From Candidatus Latescibacterota bacterium (GTDB lineage: Bacteria > Latescibacterota > UBA2968 > UBA8231), in assembly GCA_022820485.1 (NCBI GenBank), contig JAJEFJ010000040.1, positions 1 through 64,000 on the forward strand: a stretch of 64,000 bases of DNA, read 5' to 3'. The position numbers and the translations under genes are program-made. Positions 44,278-55,878 of this stretch are shown here, in pieces. How positions within the stretch are numbered: position 1 is the first letter of the stretch; every line of letters begins with the position of its first letter. The notes beneath the pieces are model-generated. The model did no database searches. It was not told the DNA's origin and worked only from the letters and a program-made list of their open reading frames with translations.

Positions 44278-45009
44278 GTGCTGAATACCGACGTCGAGCG
44301 CTTTGACTCAGAAGGCTATTGCTTTTTTCCCGATGTTTTCGGGCCAGACGAAGTCGACGCCATGCAGTATTCGCTGGACGTGGGTGTGTGCGCGGGTTTT
44401 CTCGATCGGGATCAATACTACGGCGAGCCGCACACCAAAGAAGTGTTCTGGCTGGAGGTCTGCCGCTATCCGTACCTACTCGATGCGGTGGAAGCCGTCT
44501 TGGGTCCCAACCTGATCTTGGTCTATTCGAGCATGTTCATCAAGCTGCCGGGCGATGGAACCAGCGTGGGTTGGCACCAGGACAACAACTACTGGCCCAG
44601 CGTCCACGGCACCGATGTGGCTACTGTGTGGCTGGCGCTCGACGACGCGGACGCTGAAAACGCCGCCATGCGCATCATACCCGGTTCACACCGGGACTAC
44701 CGGGAGATGGAAACCGTGCCTGCGGGGGAGACTGAGATGCTGAAAAAGAAGGTCTCGGTTGCTCCCGAGATGGAGGCCCAGGCCGTGATGATGGAGATGA
44801 AGGCCGGCAGTCTATCCATTCACGATTCCTACATTCTGCACGGCAGCGAGGCCAATGAAAGTGGCCGCCGCCGCGCTGGCTATACGATTCGCTACTGTAG
44901 CACAGACACGGCTTGGGTAGATATGGACCAACATCCGATTCCGGTGTTTCTAGTGCGCGGGGAAGGAGGGCCACTGGGGGAGCGGTATACGGATCTGCGA
45001 CCTGAATAA
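44278..45009 (+). CDS. Phytanoyl-CoA dioxygenase-family Fe(II)/2-oxoglutarate oxygenase, canonical site
   Basis: The 243-residue protein begins at GTG 44278, after GAAAGGGACTTATC. The facial triad is intact: H100 and D102 in WHQDNNYW and the distal H188 in SYILHGSEANESG. R198/R199 are placed for 2-oxoglutarate binding. PGSHRDY and TVWLALDDADAENAAM are typical of the bacterial PhyH family. It should hydroxylate a small substrate using O2 and 2-oxoglutarate. It contrasts with the PhyH-like protein at 15177-15989, which lacks the HxD pair. It is co-transcribed with the amidohydrolase and probably with the following unknown gene. Confidence 0.92.
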   Translation: MLNTDVERFDSEGYCFFPDVFGPDEVDAMQYSLDVGVCAGFLDRDQYYGEPHTKEVFWLEVCRYPYLLDAVEAVLGPNLILVYSSMFIKLPGDGTSVGWHQDNNYWPSVHGTDVATVWLALDDADAENAAMRIIPGSHRDYREMETVPAGETEMLKKKVSVAPEMEAQAVMMEMKAGSLSIHDSYILHGSEANESGRRRAGYTIRYCSTDTAWVDMDQHPIPVFLVRGEGGPLGERYTDLRPE

Positions 45010-45041
45010 CTCGATGCTTGTACACTTAGGAGGAACCCCAA

Positions 45042-46862
45042 ATGGCCTACGTATCTATTGCCACTAAGACCCGCAAAAACCCGCCTCATTGGGCCGTGCG
45101 CCAACGCGACTTGATCGCCCTGATGGACCGCGCCGCCCACCCCTTTGTCGAACACAGCACCCGTCCAGACGGCACCCTGATCCAGCGCACGGAATGGACC
45201 AGCATGGACGGCACGGACAATGGCTACGAGGCTTTCTTATCGTTCCCCCTGTTTTATCTGCTAGGCGGCGGCGAGCACATCTACCAGACCGCCTGCAAAG
45301 AGTGGGACGCCATCACTTGGCAGTACGCCAACTACGGCACGGTCGAACGCGAGTTTGTCACTGGCTTTGACTGGTTCCATCACTCTGAGAGTTATACCTA
45401 CATCTACTATTTGGCGCTGGCCGATCCCACCCATCTCATCAACCGCACCCGCGCCCTGCGCTACGCCGCCATGTACACCGGCGCCGACCCGCTGGCACCC
45501 AATTGGGACGCTCAGCGCAAAATGATCCGCTCGCCGCTCAACGGCAGCAAGGGTCCGCGCTTTGTCACTACTCAAGTCGATTGGGATTACCACCGACCTA
45601 TCCTAGCCGACTACCTAGCGCCCTTTGAGGATATTCCAGGGGCCGACAGCTCCGACCCGCTCTTCAAGGTCGATTGGACGGACGACGAGATGTTCGCCCG
45701 GATTCTCGACTTGATCAACCGGCGCATGACTCGCTGCGATGTGCCTCTCAATCTGAGTGTCGCCAGTTTGATCACCAACGCCTATCTCCACACTGGCGAC
45801 GACCAGTACAAAACTTGGGTGCTCGATTATTTACAGGCGTGGGAGGAGCGCTGCGCGGCCAACGGCGGCATCATGCCCGACAATATTGGGCCCGAGGGAA
45901 TCATTGGCGAGTTGATGGATGGCAAGTGGTGGGGTGGGTACTACGGCTGGCGCTGGCCGCACGGCGCGCGCAATATCGTCGAGCCGGCCCTAGTGGCCGG
46001 CAGTTGCGCCCTGCTGATGACCGGCGATGATTCCCATTTGGACTTGGCCCGCTCGCAGCTCGACATGCTGTGGGAACTGCGACGCGAGGAGGACGGGCTC
46101 GTCAAGGTGCCAGCCCGCCACGGCGACCAGGGCTGGTTCGATTTTCGGCCACCCGATCCCTACTTGTACATTCATTTATATTACTTGAGCCAGAGCGAAC
46201 GGGATTTGGCCCGTCTCGATGCAGCCTTTCCCGACCGCGCCGCTTTTGTTGGTCTGCCCCCTGACTGGGGCGCTGCCAAAGCCGGCATCTGCCCGCCGAC
46301 GGCTTGGTTTGCCTTTGTCGAAGGCAAAAACTTAGGCTACGTCGATCAGGTGATCGACTCGACTTACTCCAGCATCTGCCACAGCTTGGATCGCTTGGAA
46401 AACGACGACAGCGATCCAGAGACGCACGAGTGCTACCACTTCCAGCGGCTCAATCCCGTGCTGCCCGAAGCCCTGATCCAGATGGCCTTGGGCACGCCAG
46501 CGGCGATTTACAACGGGGGAATGCTTCAGGCCCATGTACACTATTTCGACCCACAGCGCCGTCGCCCCGGTCTGCCCGAGTACGTCGCGGCTTTAGTGGA
46601 TCGGGTCAGCGCCGACGGAGTTAGCTTGACGTTGGTGAATACGGATCCAGTGGAAGGCCGCAACGTCTTGTTGCAGGCCGGTTCTTTTGGCGAGCACCAA
46701 TTCACTAAGGCTCAATTAGAAAACGGAGACGGCCAAGATCAGTCCATTGAGGTAGAGGATCAGCATCTTCAGGTGCATTTGGCACCAGCGGCCCAAGCTC
46801 GCTTGCACCTCGGACTGAAACGCTTTGCCCGCTCGCCCTCCTACAGTTCGCCTCTTCGCTAG
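45042..46862 (+). CDS. Unknown 606-residue protein, probable (alpha/alpha)6-barrel glycoside-hydrolase-like fold
   Basis: ATG 45042 follows AGGAGG. No signal peptide is seen. I do not recognise the family. Repeating helical segments with aromatic- and acid-rich motifs (TDNGYEAFLSFPLFYLLGGG, EFVTGFDWFHHSESYTYIYY, NAYLHTGDDQYKTWVLDY, GKWWGGYYGWRWPHGARN, SCALLMTGDDSHLDLA) resemble (alpha/alpha)6 toroids of sugar-active enzymes such as unsaturated glucuronyl hydrolases or heparinase-like proteins. The last ~90 residues look like a small beta domain (LTLVNTDPVEGRNVLLQAG). It lies 32 bases after the dioxygenase gene. Its stop codon shares CTAG with the stop of the convergent CBM9-like gene. Function unassigned. 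Confidence 0.78.
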   Translation: MAYVSIATKTRKNPPHWAVRQRDLIALMDRAAHPFVEHSTRPDGTLIQRTEWTSMDGTDNGYEAFLSFPLFYLLGGGEHIYQTACKEWDAITWQYANYGTVEREFVTGFDWFHHSESYTYIYYLALADPTHLINRTRALRYAAMYTGADPLAPNWDAQRKMIRSPLNGSKGPRFVTTQVDWDYHRPILADYLAPFEDIPGADSSDPLFKVDWTDDEMFARILDLINRRMTRCDVPLNLSVASLITNAYLHTGDDQYKTWVLDYLQAWEERCAANGGIMPDNIGPEGIIGELMDGKWWGGYYGWRWPHGARNIVEPALVAGSCALLMTGDDSHLDLARSQLDMLWELRREEDGLVKVPARHGDQGWFDFRPPDPYLYIHLYYLSQSERDLARLDAAFPDRAAFVGLPPDWGAAKAGICPPTAWFAFVEGKNLGYVDQVIDSTYSSICHSLDRLENDDSDPETHECYHFQRLNPVLPEALIQMALGTPAAIYNGGMLQAHVHYFDPQRRRPGLPEYVAALVDRVSADGVSLTLVNTDPVEGRNVLLQAGSFGEHQFTKAQLENGDGQDQSIEVEDQHLQVHLAPAAQARLHLGLKRFARSPSYSSPLR

Positions 46863-47530
46863 GCAAATACGAGCGGCTGATAAAAGTCGGGCTGGTGAAA
46901 GCTGGGATTGGGTGTACCCACGGGTGCCCACGAACCCCAGTGGGGGTGGGAGGTGCGGTCGCCGCACTTGTAGAAGTTGCCTTTCCACTGAGTGCCGGGT
47001 ACTGGCGTCTGGGTACCGAAGTACTGGGCGAAGAGGGCGAAGGGGACGCGGTACTCGACTGCCCAAGTCGTGGGGGTGGTGCGCTCTGGCTCGACGATCT
47101 TGGGGAGGGTTGTGGCGATGCGGATGGTGGCACCGTCGGCGTCGCTGACGTTTTCAGTTGCTCGGCCTTGGGTGCGCTCGGCGGCTGACGGGCAGCGGTG
47201 CAGGAGCATGGTGCCGCCGCAGTTGACCTCGAAATTGAAGTAGGCCTGCGAATCGGGCAGGGGGGCGACGAAGAACTCGACGCAAGAATCGGTGCAGACT
47301 GAATCTTGGAAGCGCTCGGCCACGGCGCGGACGTAGCGATCCTCGACGCGGAAGATAATGGACAGTGCCCGCTCGTCGTAGAGCACGCGCGCCTGAGTGC
47401 GGGGGCGGTGGCCGGAATCCTCCCAGGAAAAGTGGGTGATCTCTAAGGTCTCGGCCGCCTGCCATTGGGGACGCTCCCAATCGGCGTCGGGAAGGTCGAG
47501 GTCGTCGGTGCGATGAATGGTGTATTGCAT
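46859..47530 (-). CDS. CBM9-like (carbohydrate-binding family 9-type) protein
   Basis: About 223 residues from ATG 47530; the frame extends upstream to 47884 but those residues are low in family character and overlap the divergent gene. The core matches CBM9-type domains: WERPQWQAAETLEI opening, ARVLYDERALSIIFRVEDRYV, CVEFFVAPLPDSQAYFNFEVNCGGTMLLH, TWAVEYRVPFALFAQYFG, and WKGNFYKCGDRTSHPHWGSWAPVG. No signal peptide is visible, so it may be cytoplasmic or use another start. The ribosome site is poor. It converges on the unknown 606-residue gene, with the two stop codons overlapping by four bases. Confidence 0.82.
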   Translation of the reverse strand: MQYTIHRTDDLDLPDADWERPQWQAAETLEITHFSWEDSGHRPRTQARVLYDERALSIIFRVEDRYVRAVAERFQDSVCTDSCVEFFVAPLPDSQAYFNFEVNCGGTMLLHRCPSAAERTQGRATENVSDADGATIRIATTLPKIVEPERTTPTTWAVEYRVPFALFAQYFGTQTPVPGTQWKGNFYKCGDRTSHPHWGSWAPVGTPNPSFHQPDFYQPLVFA

Positions 47531-47580
47531 AGAGGTATAATAATTAACGGTGAAGCTGCGTGAAAGTGGTCCCGTGCTGT

Positions 47581-47609
47581 TTGACGAGGAGTATGGTCTC
47601 CAGTATTTT
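47581..47609 (+). promoter_or_regulatory. Predicted promoter of the metalloprotease-propeller-barrel gene
   Basis: TTGACG (47581-47586), 17 bases, TATTTT (47604-47609). The transcript would start near 47616, about 60 bases before the TTG start at 47675. The same -35 and -10 types recur elsewhere in this window. Confidence 0.45.
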
Positions 47610-47674
47610 CCTACACAACTTGTGGAGCGACTGGCAATTGGCTGCTGGTCGCCTTTTTGCGAAAGGGATGCACG

Positions 47675-51141
<3,467 letters not shown>

Positions 51142-51145
<4 letters not shown>

Positions 51146-51291
51146 AACGCGCGGAGCGTCAGGTGGGCAAAGTCGATCTACACAAGCTGGCCTTGCGGCT
51201 CAAAGTGATAGAAATGATCGGCATATACGCCCACCGCCGCCGCCTCGACGAGGCCTATTTGCGTTGGTATCGCTTGATCCAGCCCAACTGA
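51142..51291 (+). CDS. Small basic ORF of 49 codons, overlapping the upstream stop
   Basis: The ATG at 51142 overlaps the TGA of the 1156-residue protein (ATGA). The product reads MKRAERQVGKVDLHKLALRL and continues to KVIEMIGIYAHRRRLDEAYLRWYRLIQPN. It is strongly basic and predicted helical. The overlap is a common sign of translational coupling. I recognise no family. It ends three bases before the convergent pgsA stop. It may be a real small protein or chance; conservation in relatives would decide. Confidence 0.45.
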
Positions 51292-51294
51292 TTT

Positions 51295-51819
51295 TCAAGT
51301 TCGGTCTCGTTGCAAGAGCTTGAGTGCGAGTTGCGCGTAGCTCAAGCTGGAGACGACGACCAAGGCCGCCGCCGCTAGGCTTAGCCCGGTGCGCAAGCTG
51401 GACGGGGCCTCGACGACGTAGCTGAGGGCCGTAAGCATCATGCAGACGGTTGTGTATTTGCCCCAGCGGTTGGCGGCAATGACCAGCCCTTGTGAACGCA
51501 AGAACAATCCTCCCACCAGTACGATTGCCACATCGCGGGCAAAGAGCATTCCCAAAAGCCACAGCGGCAAATCGCGCCAGAAAACTAGCCCGCCGAGCAG
51601 ACAGGCGAGGAAAATTTTATCGGCCAGTGGGTCGAGTATCTTGCCGAGGCAGGAGACTTGGTTGTAGCGCCGCGCCACCCAGCCGTCGCCGATGTCTGTG
51701 ATACCGGCGAGCAGCAGCAGGAGTACGGCTTGGAGTTGGGCTCCCGGTCCTTGGGCGATGAAGTGGAGCAGAAAGGGGATGAGCAGAACCCGCAGGACGC
51801 TGAGGAAATTGGCCAACAT
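51295..51819 (-). CDS. pgsA: CDP-alcohol phosphatidyltransferase (phosphatidylglycerophosphate synthase-like)
   Basis: About 174 residues from ATG 51819, seven bases after the recN stop; a longer frame to 52068 is the shadow of recN. The family motif DG-x2-AR-x8-G-x3-D-x3-D is perfect: DGWVAR, then G and KILDPLADK. About five membrane helices follow. It should transfer glycerol-3-phosphate (or another alcohol) to CDP-diacylglycerol at the inner membrane. Length and motif fit PgsA best, but other CDP-alcohol transferases cannot be excluded. It is the last gene of the long housekeeping run. Confidence 0.88.
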   Translation of the reverse strand: MLANFLSVLRVLLIPFLLHFIAQGPGAQLQAVLLLLLAGITDIGDGWVARRYNQVSCLGKILDPLADKIFLACLLGGLVFWRDLPLWLLGMLFARDVAIVLVGGLFLRSQGLVIAANRWGKYTTVCMMLTALSYVVEAPSSLRTGLSLAAAALVVVSSLSYAQLALKLLQRDRT

Positions 51820-51826
51820 TGTCGAG

Positions 51827-53518
51827 CTATTGCAGCATTTCGCGGGCGTGTTGGCGCGCTGTATCCGAAATGGTCTCGCCGGCCAACAGATAGGCAATTT
51901 CCTCGGCGCGAGCCGTTGCGTCGAGCAGCACGACCTCGGTGGTGGTCCGCTGTTGCTGCTGCTGCTTACGAACTGAAAAGTGCTGGTCGGCGAGGCTGGC
52001 AATCTGCGGCAGGTGAGTGATGACGATGGTTTGGTGTGCCGCAGAGAGGGTCTGTAGCTTGCGGCCAACGGCCGCGGCGATGCGCCCTGAAATTCCGGCG
52101 TCGATTTCGTCGAAGACCAAAGTCGAAACGAGGTCGCGCCCGGCGACCGCTTCCTTGAGGGCCAGCATCACGCGCGAAATTTCCCCGCCCGAGGCAATGC
52201 GCGCTAGGGGTCGTGGGGGTTGGCCGGCATTGGCGGAAATGTGGAAGGCGATGTGCTCCATGCCGTGTTCTCCCGCCGCGTAGCGCCGCCCATCGCGCTG
52301 AACTATCCCCTCTGGGGCTTCGGCGGTTGCCAACTCAATGTAGAATTGGGCCTTGGCCATGCCCAACTTCCCGAGGGTGGCGACTAGCGACTCCGACAAG
52401 GTGGCGCTGGCCTGCTGACGAGCCGCAGAAAGGGCGAGGCAACAGGAGGCAAATTCGGCAAGTGCTTGATCTCGGTGCTCGGCCGCTTGGGCCAGTTCGT
52501 CGCTGAGGCGGTCAGCGCGGTCTTCTCGCGCCGCAAGCTCGCGGGCGCGATCTAAGACGGCGTCGAGAGTGCCGCCGTATTTCTTTTTAAGGGTGCGCAG
52601 GCCGTCGCGGCGCTCGCGCAGTTCGTCGGCCCGCCCAGGGCGCACCTCGATGCTGCGGGCGTAGTCTCGGAGTTGGCTGGCGAGATCTTCGACCTCGTAG
52701 ATCAGTTCTTCTAAGGCCGCGGCTTGGGGGGCGAGCGCAGGGTCAATTTCGCGGAGTTGGTCGAGCTGACGACGCACTTGGCCGAGGATCTCGTACACCG
52801 CGCCTTCGCGCTGATAGAGTCGGTCGTAGAGTTGCAGGCCGCCTTGGGATAGAGTCTCGGCGTTTTCGAGAACTTGCAATTCGCGCTCTATCTCGGGCTC
52901 TTCACCCGGTCGCGGTGTGAGGAGGCGGATCTCTTCTAACTGGAAAGTGCGCAGTTCGTCTTCGGCTGCGAGCGCGTTGCGCTCTGTGCGCAGCCAGTCG
53001 AGGCGGGCTACGCTATCGCGGTAAGTGCGCCAGTGCTGTCCCACGAGGCGGCGCTGGTCGTCGAGCCCGGCAAACGCGTCGAGAAAGCGGGCGTGGAGCT
53101 TGGGGTCGAGTAGCGATTGGTGTTCGTGTTGGCCGTGCAAGTCAACCAAGGTCGCGCCGATTTGCTTTAGCTGCTTGATTGGCTGCCCTTGGCCGTTGAC
53201 AAAGGCGCGCGAGCGGCCTTGGCTGCGGACCTCGCGGCGAAGGATGAGTTGACCATCCTCCAAGAGAACGCCCAGATCGGCTAAGCGTGCGATTTGACCT
53301 TGGTCATCTAACTCAAAAAAGCCCTCCACCGCGCATGAGCTAGCCTCTTTGCGCACTAAATCGGCGTTGACCGGGCCGCCGAGGATGGAGTTGAGGGCGC
53401 CGATGAGGATGGACTTGCCGGCCCCGGTCTCGCCGGTGATGACGTTGAGGCCGGGGCCAAATTCGATCACCGCTTCTTCGATAAGGGCAAAGTCCTTGAT
53501 GTAGAGGCGAGTCAACAT
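51827..53518 (-). CDS. recN: DNA repair protein RecN
   Basis: The 563-residue protein is of standard length. It opens with MLTRLYIKDFALIEEAVIEF and the Walker A GETGAGKS (about 30-37). A long coiled-coil centre follows, then ARIASGGEISRVMLALK (ABC signature), VFDEIDAGISG (Walker B) and TIVITHLPQIASLADQHF (H-loop) near the end. It is an SMC-like ATPase that gathers DNA ends during double-strand-break repair. It lies 18 bases after xseB on the same strand. Confidence 0.97.
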   Translation of the reverse strand: MLTRLYIKDFALIEEAVIEFGPGLNVITGETGAGKSILIGALNSILGGPVNADLVRKEASSCAVEGFFELDDQGQIARLADLGVLLEDGQLILRREVRSQGRSRAFVNGQGQPIKQLKQIGATLVDLHGQHEHQSLLDPKLHARFLDAFAGLDDQRRLVGQHWRTYRDSVARLDWLRTERNALAAEDELRTFQLEEIRLLTPRPGEEPEIERELQVLENAETLSQGGLQLYDRLYQREGAVYEILGQVRRQLDQLREIDPALAPQAAALEELIYEVEDLASQLRDYARSIEVRPGRADELRERRDGLRTLKKKYGGTLDAVLDRARELAAREDRADRLSDELAQAAEHRDQALAEFASCCLALSAARQQASATLSESLVATLGKLGMAKAQFYIELATAEAPEGIVQRDGRRYAAGEHGMEHIAFHISANAGQPPRPLARIASGGEISRVMLALKEAVAGRDLVSTLVFDEIDAGISGRIAAAVGRKLQTLSAAHQTIVITHLPQIASLADQHFSVRKQQQQQRTTTEVVLLDATARAEEIAYLLAGETISDTARQHAREMLQ

Positions 53519-53536
53519 CGGGCCGAGGCCGAGGGG

Positions 53537-53767
53537 TTAGCGGTCGTCTTCGTCGTCCAGAAAAGAGAGGCGGAACTGGCCCTCGGCGTCGGCGGTGAGG
53601 ACTTGGACGCGCTCGCGGGTCTGATCGAGCCACTGGCCGCAGGCGCGCGAGGCGGCAACGCCTTTTTCAAATACTTCGAGGGCCTCTTCGAGCTTGAGGT
53701 CGCCTGCTTCGAGGCGCTGAACGCTCTCTTCGAGCACGGCTAGGGCTTCTTCAAAAGTTTCACTCAT
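53537..53767 (-). CDS. xseB: Exodeoxyribonuclease VII small subunit
   Basis: About 76 residues from ATG 53767, which overlaps the xseA stop by eight bases and has GGAGGAG upstream. The helical hairpin is typical: SETFEEALAVLEESVQRLEAGDLKLEEALEVFEKG, then a second helix with LDQTRERVQVL. Several small subunits bind one XseA and activate its single-strand nuclease. The tight overlap fits production in excess by coupled translation. Confidence 0.95.
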   Translation of the reverse strand: MSETFEEALAVLEESVQRLEAGDLKLEEALEVFEKGVAASRACGQWLDQTRERVQVLTADAEGQFRLSFLDDEDDR

Positions 53768-55004
53768 TGAGTTTCTCCTCCACACGGCAGATAGCGCTTC
53801 CGCGGTGAAAGCGCAGTCGCAATTTATCGCCTGGCTGAAGCTCGTTGCCGTCGCGGACGAGGCGTTTATTGGCGACGCGTTCCACTAGGGCAAAACCGCG
53901 CGCTAGGCTCGTGAGCGGGCTGAGGTCGTCGAGGCGGGTGGTGGCGGTGGCTAGGGACTCTATCCGCGTGCGCAAAAACCAATCGAAAGCGGTAGAAAGA
54001 GCTTGGCGCCGCTCGTCGAGATATAGGCTTTGTTGCTGCAAGTGGTCGTCGAGGCGTGTGCGCAGGCGGCCTGGGTCGCAGTGGCGCAACCGCTCCTCTA
54101 AGGAGCTGAGATAGCGCTCCATTTCCGCTAGCAATCGGCCTTGTTGCTCGGCGACGCGCTCGCGCAGGGCGCTGCGTTCGCGGGCGACTATTTCGGCTGC
54201 GGCCGAGGGGGTTGGGGCGCGGCAATCGGCCACGTAGTCGGCGATGGTATAGTCGATCTCGTGGCCGACGGCAGAGATGACGGGCTGCGGCGACTGGTAG
54301 ATGGCGCGGGCGACGGACTCGTCGTTGAAGGGCCAGAGATCTTCGGGCGCACCACCGCCGCGGCCGACGATCAATACGTCGATGTCGTCTAGCTGATTTA
54401 AACTGGCGATGGCGGCGGCGACCTCAGCGGCGGCCCCCTCGCCTTGAACCCGAGCGGGGCAGAGGACGATCTCGATGTCCGGGGCGCGGCGGTCGAGGAT
54501 TTGGAGGATGTCGCGGATAGCCGCGCCGGTCGGCGAGGTCACTACGCCGATTTTGCGGGGATACGGGGGCAGGGGTCGCTTGCGGCTTTCGTCGAAAAGC
54601 CCTTCGGCCTCTAGGCGGTTTTTGAGCTGCTCAAAGGCGATGGCCAACTCGCCGACGCCAGCGGGTTTGATCTGCTCGGCATAAAGTTGGTACTTCCCGG
54701 TGCGCTCAAAGACGGAGATATGTCCGTACACCTGCACCTGCATGCCCTGTTGGGGGCTGAAGGAGAGCGAGCTGGCCTGCCACTTGAACATCACCGCGCT
54801 TAGCTGGCTCGCGTTGTCTTTGAGCGTGAAATAGCGGTGGTCGGAGCTGTGGTGGGTGTACTGAGAGATCTCGCCCTCGACCCAGCACTTGGGCAGGCTC
54901 TCTTCGAGCAGCCCCTTGACTTGGCTGGTGATTTCGGAGACCGAGTAAGGCCGGTGAGTTGCATCTTCGGCGTCGGTCCAAAAGAGCGGCTCTTGAAAGG
55001 ACAT
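53760..55004 (-). CDS. xseA: Exodeoxyribonuclease VII large subunit
   Basis: The 414-residue protein has the N-terminal OB-fold (VSEITSQVKGLLEESLPKCWVEGEIS, YFTLKDNASQLSAVMF). The catalytic core contains IGVVTSPTGAAIRDILQILDRR, VLIVGRGGGAPEDLWPFND and ISAVGHEIDYTIADYVADCRAPTPSAAAE. A C-terminal coiled coil and barrel (ARGFALVERV) complete it. With XseB it degrades single-stranded DNA from both ends without metal. A repeat-rich 91-base gap separates it from ymdB. Confidence 0.97.
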   Translation of the reverse strand: MSFQEPLFWTDAEDATHRPYSVSEITSQVKGLLEESLPKCWVEGEISQYTHHSSDHRYFTLKDNASQLSAVMFKWQASSLSFSPQQGMQVQVYGHISVFERTGKYQLYAEQIKPAGVGELAIAFEQLKNRLEAEGLFDESRKRPLPPYPRKIGVVTSPTGAAIRDILQILDRRAPDIEIVLCPARVQGEGAAAEVAAAIASLNQLDDIDVLIVGRGGGAPEDLWPFNDESVARAIYQSPQPVISAVGHEIDYTIADYVADCRAPTPSAAAEIVARERSALRERVAEQQGRLLAEMERYLSSLEERLRHCDPGRLRTRLDDHLQQQSLYLDERRQALSTAFDWFLRTRIESLATATTRLDDLSPLTSLARGFALVERVANKRLVRDGNELQPGDKLRLRFHRGSAICRVEEKLNE

Positions 55005-55018
55005 AGATGCTCCTAATC

Positions 55019-55090
55019 AATTAGGAATTAGGAATTAGGTGCAACAAGGACACTAATTCGCAATTCGTAATTCCTAATTCTTAATTCCTA
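55019..55090. repeat. AATTAGGA-type inverted-repeat element between ymdB and xseA
   Basis: AATTAGGAATTAGGAATTAGG at 55019-55039 is mirrored by TAATTCCTAATTCTTAATTCC within 55068-55090, with about 28 bases between. Each arm is itself an array of an eight-base unit. It fills nearly the whole gap in the operon. It may be a small mobile palindrome or a message-processing hairpin. Confidence 0.75.
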
Positions 55091-55095
55091 CGAGG

Positions 55096-55878
55096 TCAAG
55101 GCTCGGCTAGCTGCAACCGCTCAATTCGAGTGGCCCGGCCGCTTGCCTCGTCGGCTTCGACGAGTGCGCCGCAGAGGACCGCCTTGCCGTCGGCGGGCTT
55201 GAAGCGGGTGGGCACTTGGGTGAGGAAGCGTTGGATGGCTATTTCGGGACGCACGCCAATCACGGATTCGCGGATGCCGGTCATGCCGGCGTCGGTTAGG
55301 TACGCCGTGCCTTTGGACAAGATGCGCTCATCCGCGGTTTGCACATGGGTGTGGGTGCCGATGACTGCGGTGGCTAAGCCGTCGAGGTGGAAGCCCATAG
55401 CCATTTTCTCGGCCGTGGCTTCGGCGTGGAAATCTACAAAGACTAAGGGCGTCTCTGCGCGCAGGCGCTCGACCTCGGCGCGGCCCGTGCGGAAGGGGCA
55501 GTCGATGGAGGGCATCCCGGTGCGCCCTTGGAGGCAGAGCACGGCCACTGGGGGACCGCCGCGTGCGGCGACGACGGTCGCACCAATGCCGGGAGCTTCT
55601 TTGGGGTAGTTGAAAGGGCGCAGGACGCGGTCGGATTGGTCTAGGTACGGGATGAACTCGCGGCGGTCCCAAACGTGGTTGCCGCTGGTGATGACGTCGG
55701 TGCCGTAGCTGTGCAGCTTGCGCACGATGCGGTCGGTGAGGCCAAACCCTCCGGCGGCATTTTCACCGTTGGCGATTACCAGAGAGACTTCGCGCTGTTT
55801 TACTAACTCGGGAATTACGGCTGCGGCGACCCGGCGGCCCGGCCGGGCAAAGATATCGGCGACGAAGAGAATGTTCAC
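55096..55878 (-). CDS. ymdB: YmdB-type metallophosphoesterase (TIGR00282)
   Basis: The 260-residue protein begins at GTG 55878, whose GTGA overlaps the rny stop. It matches the YmdB family throughout: MNILFVADIFARPGR, VIANGENAAGGFGLT, VITSGNHVWDRRE, LVFVDFHAEATAEK and VIGTHTHVQTADERIL. Asp8, Asn and His residues in these motifs bind two metals. Family members hydrolyse 2',3'-cyclic nucleotides or related phosphodiesters and influence RNase Y-linked regulation. The close rny-ymdB pairing seen here is widely conserved. Confidence 0.95.
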   Translation of the reverse strand: MNILFVADIFARPGRRVAAAVIPELVKQREVSLVIANGENAAGGFGLTDRIVRKLHSYGTDVITSGNHVWDRREFIPYLDQSDRVLRPFNYPKEAPGIGATVVAARGGPPVAVLCLQGRTGMPSIDCPFRTGRAEVERLRAETPLVFVDFHAEATAEKMAMGFHLDGLATAVIGTHTHVQTADERILSKGTAYLTDAGMTGIRESVIGVRPEIAIQRFLTQVPTRFKPADGKAVLCGALVEADEASGRATRIERLQLAEP

